Source of the DNA: Takakia lepidozioides
Taxonomy: Eukaryota > Streptophyta > Takakiopsida > Takakiales > Takakiaceae
Reading direction: 5' to 3'
NCBI GenBank assembly: GCA_030704615.1
Contig: CM060731.1
Location: 63,964,756 to 64,028,755, forward strand
DNA length: 64,000 nt
Made by a program: the position numbers and the translations under genes. The notes under the pieces were generated by a model. The model did no database searches. It was not told the origin of the DNA and saw only the letters and a list, made by a program, of their open reading frames with translations. Positions 58,856 to 64,000 of this stretch are shown piece after piece (position 1 is the stretch's first letter; every line of letters starts with the position of its first letter).

Positions 58856-60959
58856 AGAGGTTTCAGCCTTTGAAGTAGAGAGGCTGTTCGCAGTATTCAA
58901 CAATTTCTGGGTCTACTAGGCAATTAGCAAATAGGTATTCTGTTCTTAGCCCCAATTTTGAGCCCTCTGAGGCTATCATGAGAAGCATTAAATGTATTCC
59001 TAAGAAATTGCAAAACCTTCAATGAGATTGAAGCTGCTTTAGAAATCTCTGATTTGCATCCAAGCACTTGCCACATGAGGCTCCTGTCAGATCATCATGC
59101 TTGAGTGGCCTCAGCCTTTTGAACACCCATCTGTTTCGCTATACTTTTTGTCAACTCATGAAAGGGGCCCAGGATGATACATCCCGGACACATCCCCAAA
59201 TCATGATAAATCCAAACACCCAACACCTTTCTACACTGCGTTTTGCGAAGGAGTGAAGAGAAGAAGAGCATGTCCTGCACAGTCTCTGCAGAGACAGGGC
59301 AGGCAGAGTGATGGCAGATCTGGGTGAGGATATGTGCAGTGTGGGCCATGAAACTGCAGGTCTAAAGCGCTGCTCCCACGAGCGCTACAGAGCAGGACAA
59401 GCACAGATCCCGCACCCAAGATGGCAACCTGCCCACTGTCCCACTCACTTTCAACCCTCGCTTCACCCTGGGCCTTTTCACCATTATTTCCCATCATTTC
59501 CCACACGCAATGATGGATATGGCAGGATTGAGCCGAGGTGCACAACATTTCACTGTTCTCATTCATTCACTCAGCTTGGGATGGTGACTGACTCTGCATT
59601 TGAGGAATCGAGAGTCGCGATGCTATGCACCTTACCCTGTCCAACTTACTTTTTTTGTCGCTAGTGTCTAGTAGAGACATGCTCTATGATCTCTAAGGTC
59701 CAGAGCTTTTGCAGAGTGCCTAGTACTACTCATTCTTGTGCGGAAACCAGTCAAATTACGCATTGATAGATGAAGTTCAAGACAACTGCTCAACCAGCAT
59801 TTGTTGCTGGCCAGGATTTCAGCGGATACCCGATCTTGTGACAGTTTTTGCAAAGTGCTTGTATGTCTGCTGTGGTCCAAGGAAGAAATATGCAGCACCA
59901 TCGAGCAGCCCCTGAATTTTCACTAGCTTGTATCTGCATGCTTGATCCTGTGATGAACCTAGAAAAGCGACGGCATTTGCAGAACAGAGTCTTCTATGCT
60001 CTGCAAGAGGGCAGAGACCCAACTCAACCGATCCATGCCTAACATTGTGCATCGATGCGATATACAGCCTCATATCTGTGAGCAACCAGCTTCCAACAGA
60101 TAGCTCGCTGATTGGGAACTCTCCTGTGGAAATTTGGGAGAACAACATCACATTTGCAAGGAGCTGGATCTCGCACTGACATCATCATCATTCATCTTTC
60201 TGCTGTATTGATGAGAATGCGCAACCGCAGATTGCACTCATAAAACAACTTAGCCTCTCTCTCTCTCTCTCTCTCTCCACAAAATAGATCAGCAGCGCCG
60301 AGGGAAACGGCGAGACATGGCACTACCGTCCGGGGGCGGCAGTCGCCAGACGTACGGTGAAATACGGTGCGATGATGTCAGATCCAAAAGGGGTCATGAT
60401 GACCGGTGATTGCCTGTCAAATCTACTTTTAGGATACGCTGCACAGTATGCGCCCACCGGTTGTTACCTGTCGCCCCCCAGATCGAGTCTATGCCACGTA
60501 CACGTACCGGTGACATGCTAGCCGGCGAGGTTGATGAGCCGCACATGGTGCCGTCTGCGAATGACGCTCGTCGTCGTCACCGTCACGGCTCGCAGATCTT
60601 GCAATGCGCTACGGAATGGTGAGATTCATGCGTGTGTGCGGGAAGATTGAAGGTGCGGATTAGGGTTGGAGCTGTGCGGGTGGTTGAAGCAGCAGGTGAT
60701 GATTGGAAGAAGCGCCGCCTCTTCGCTCAGATCGTCTCTTGCTTGTCTCGGACGTGGATCTGAGCAGCAACTGTGTACCTACCTGCTTTTCTGCCACTTA
60801 TCTCTCGTGCATCCCTTGCCTCGCTACACTTGTATGTATCACAGCGGCTTGGCGTTTGTTTGTCCTGTATTTCCGCAGAATGTGGTTAATATTTTAGCCG
60901 TAGCCGTGTAGTTGCAAATTCTGATCCTGTTTTACTTATCAGGAATCCTGAGCCTGTGA
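58856..60959. other. Intergenic, no gene recognised; CT microsatellite
   Basis: I see no conserved coding signal. A (CT)n run lies at about 60256-60278. A more GC-rich stretch at 60280-60620 resembles an upstream region but I could not link it to a gene. Confidence 0.4.
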
Positions 60960-60961
60960 CA

Positions 60962-61185
60962 AGATGGTTCTGAACATTATCGTTCCGATATTAGTGGCTG
61001 CAAAGACAATGACAAGATCTGAACATTATCGGTCCGATATTAGTGGCTGCAAAGACCATGACAAGATGGTTCTGAACATTATCGTTTCGATATCAGTGGC
61101 TGCAAAGACAATTACAAGTTGCAAATCCCGAGGAGCTGAATATTGTCGTTGAGATATTAGTGCTGCAAAGCAATGACAAGTTGAA
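60962..61185 (+). repeat. Tandem repeat, about four units of 49-63 bases
   Basis: The unit contains gaacattatcgttccgatat, tagtggctgcaaagac and aatgacaagat. Unit starts (gaacatt or gaatatt) are at about 60972, 61021, 61074 and 61137. The last unit is the most diverged. It lies about 500 bases past the 3' end of the TAR gene on the other strand. Confidence 0.8.
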
Positions 61186-61674
61186 AATCCCGAGGTCATG
61201 TGATGTTCAATCCTATCTTCTGGCGGCTTGGGACCTCGCTCACTGAGCCCGGAGATCAAGACCAGATGTATGAAGAAGGTAATGTTGAGATTTGGCAACG
61301 ACAAATTGTGTTGTGAATATTTTAATCAACCTTTCTGATGATCGTCACATGAAAATAGTGTATTGATCATACAAAGCATATTTTACTCCAGAGATTTTAC
61401 GTCAGAATTGGAAAAGGTGAAGTATTGCAGTTAGACTCTATAAGCTGTCGAGGTCAGTTGGGGTCGCTGGCAACTAGATATCAGTTTCACCTAACTTAGA
61501 TCTGATTGGAGTAGCACTTCTGCCTAAACTGAGGATGCCACTGCAGGTCCGCGACACTTGCAGCGAGATTTTCCTAGTATTCAAAAACTCTCACAGCTAA
61601 CTTTTGTGGGAGCAAAAAAAATTTTGATTGACATGTCAACGTCCATCTTAATGTCAGTGGATTAGGATCTGGCT
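61186..61674. other. 3' flank of TAR gene, no gene
   Basis: No coding signal is seen; this is presumably the 3' untranslated or flanking region of the - strand TAR gene. Confidence 0.4.
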
Positions 61675-63778
<2,104 letters not shown>

Positions 63779-64000
63779 GGTTGGGTCCCCACTGCGATTT
63801 CCACCAGAACCCTTTCACTCAGTAGCTGGGAAAAATGACACTGAAGAACCCCTTCCCTCTCTTATATGCACAACAATCCTACTTCATGCAAGCTATAGAG
63901 CTGATGCGAGGACGATGCCAAGACAGCTGATGCGCTTGGGAATTAGGCAAGATTTCTTAAGTTGTGAGTCTACAACCTCCGAGAATGAAAAATGCAGTAA
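63779..64000 (-). other. 5' flank of TAR gene
   Basis: A GDPT-encoding extension of exon 1 reaches about 63793-63800, with AG dinucleotides suitable as a splice acceptor around it. No further TAR exon is visible before the window ends. Confidence 0.5.

Overview
This is nuclear DNA from a land plant, most likely a fern or another non-seed vascular plant. The evidence is intron-rich plant genes (theta-class GST, CCR4-type deadenylase, tryptophan aminotransferase-related enzyme, DYW-type PPR protein, EB1, LL-diaminopimelate aminotransferase), heavy nested retrotransposon content, PPR expansion, and a DNMT3-type cytosine methyltransferase, a class that flowering plants have lost. The species call is inference.

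The left half (1-32.7 kb) is nested transposons. The key element is a Ty3-type LTR retrotransposon with a DNMT3-like cytosine-C5 methyltransferase between protease and reverse transcriptase and a PHD finger at the end of integrase. Two copies lie on the + strand. Copy 1 is split in two (1.06-4.15 kb: gag-protease; 18.06-20.70 kb: methyltransferase-integrase, RT deleted). Copy 2 (21.4-29.9 kb) has long open gag-protease, methyltransferase and RNase H-integrase-PHD frames but a broken RT. Frame bookkeeping indicates that the ancestor had one reading frame, gag-PR-MTase, then UAG CAA CCA, then RT-RH-IN-PHD. The UAG and the six bases after it fit the tobamovirus-type readthrough context (UAG CAR YYA) and are identical in both copies. 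A relative with a different LTR also keeps the PHD finger (8.4-10.4 kb, - strand).

The 13.9 kb block that splits copy 1 holds a second Ty3 element on the - strand whose integrase halves sit at the two opposite ends (a circularly permuted order), plus an LTR with SpeI-type minirepeats, unidentified ORFs, dead PPR fragments and a CACTA transposon end. A second set of dead, tandemly amplified PPR modules (29.9-32.6 kb) follows the copy 2 LTR.

The right half (33-64 kb) is gene-rich. From splice sites, phases and conserved residues I could assemble a 7-exon theta-class glutathione S-transferase (+), a 15-exon CCR4-like deadenylase (-) whose last intron holds about 4.9 kb of LINE sequence, a DYW-type PPR gene (+), part of an EB1 gene (-), a degraded LL-DAP aminotransferase pseudogene (+), and a 4-exon TAA1/TAR-type tryptophan aminotransferase (-). 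GST and CCR4 are convergent; CCR4 and PPR are divergent across about 650 bp.
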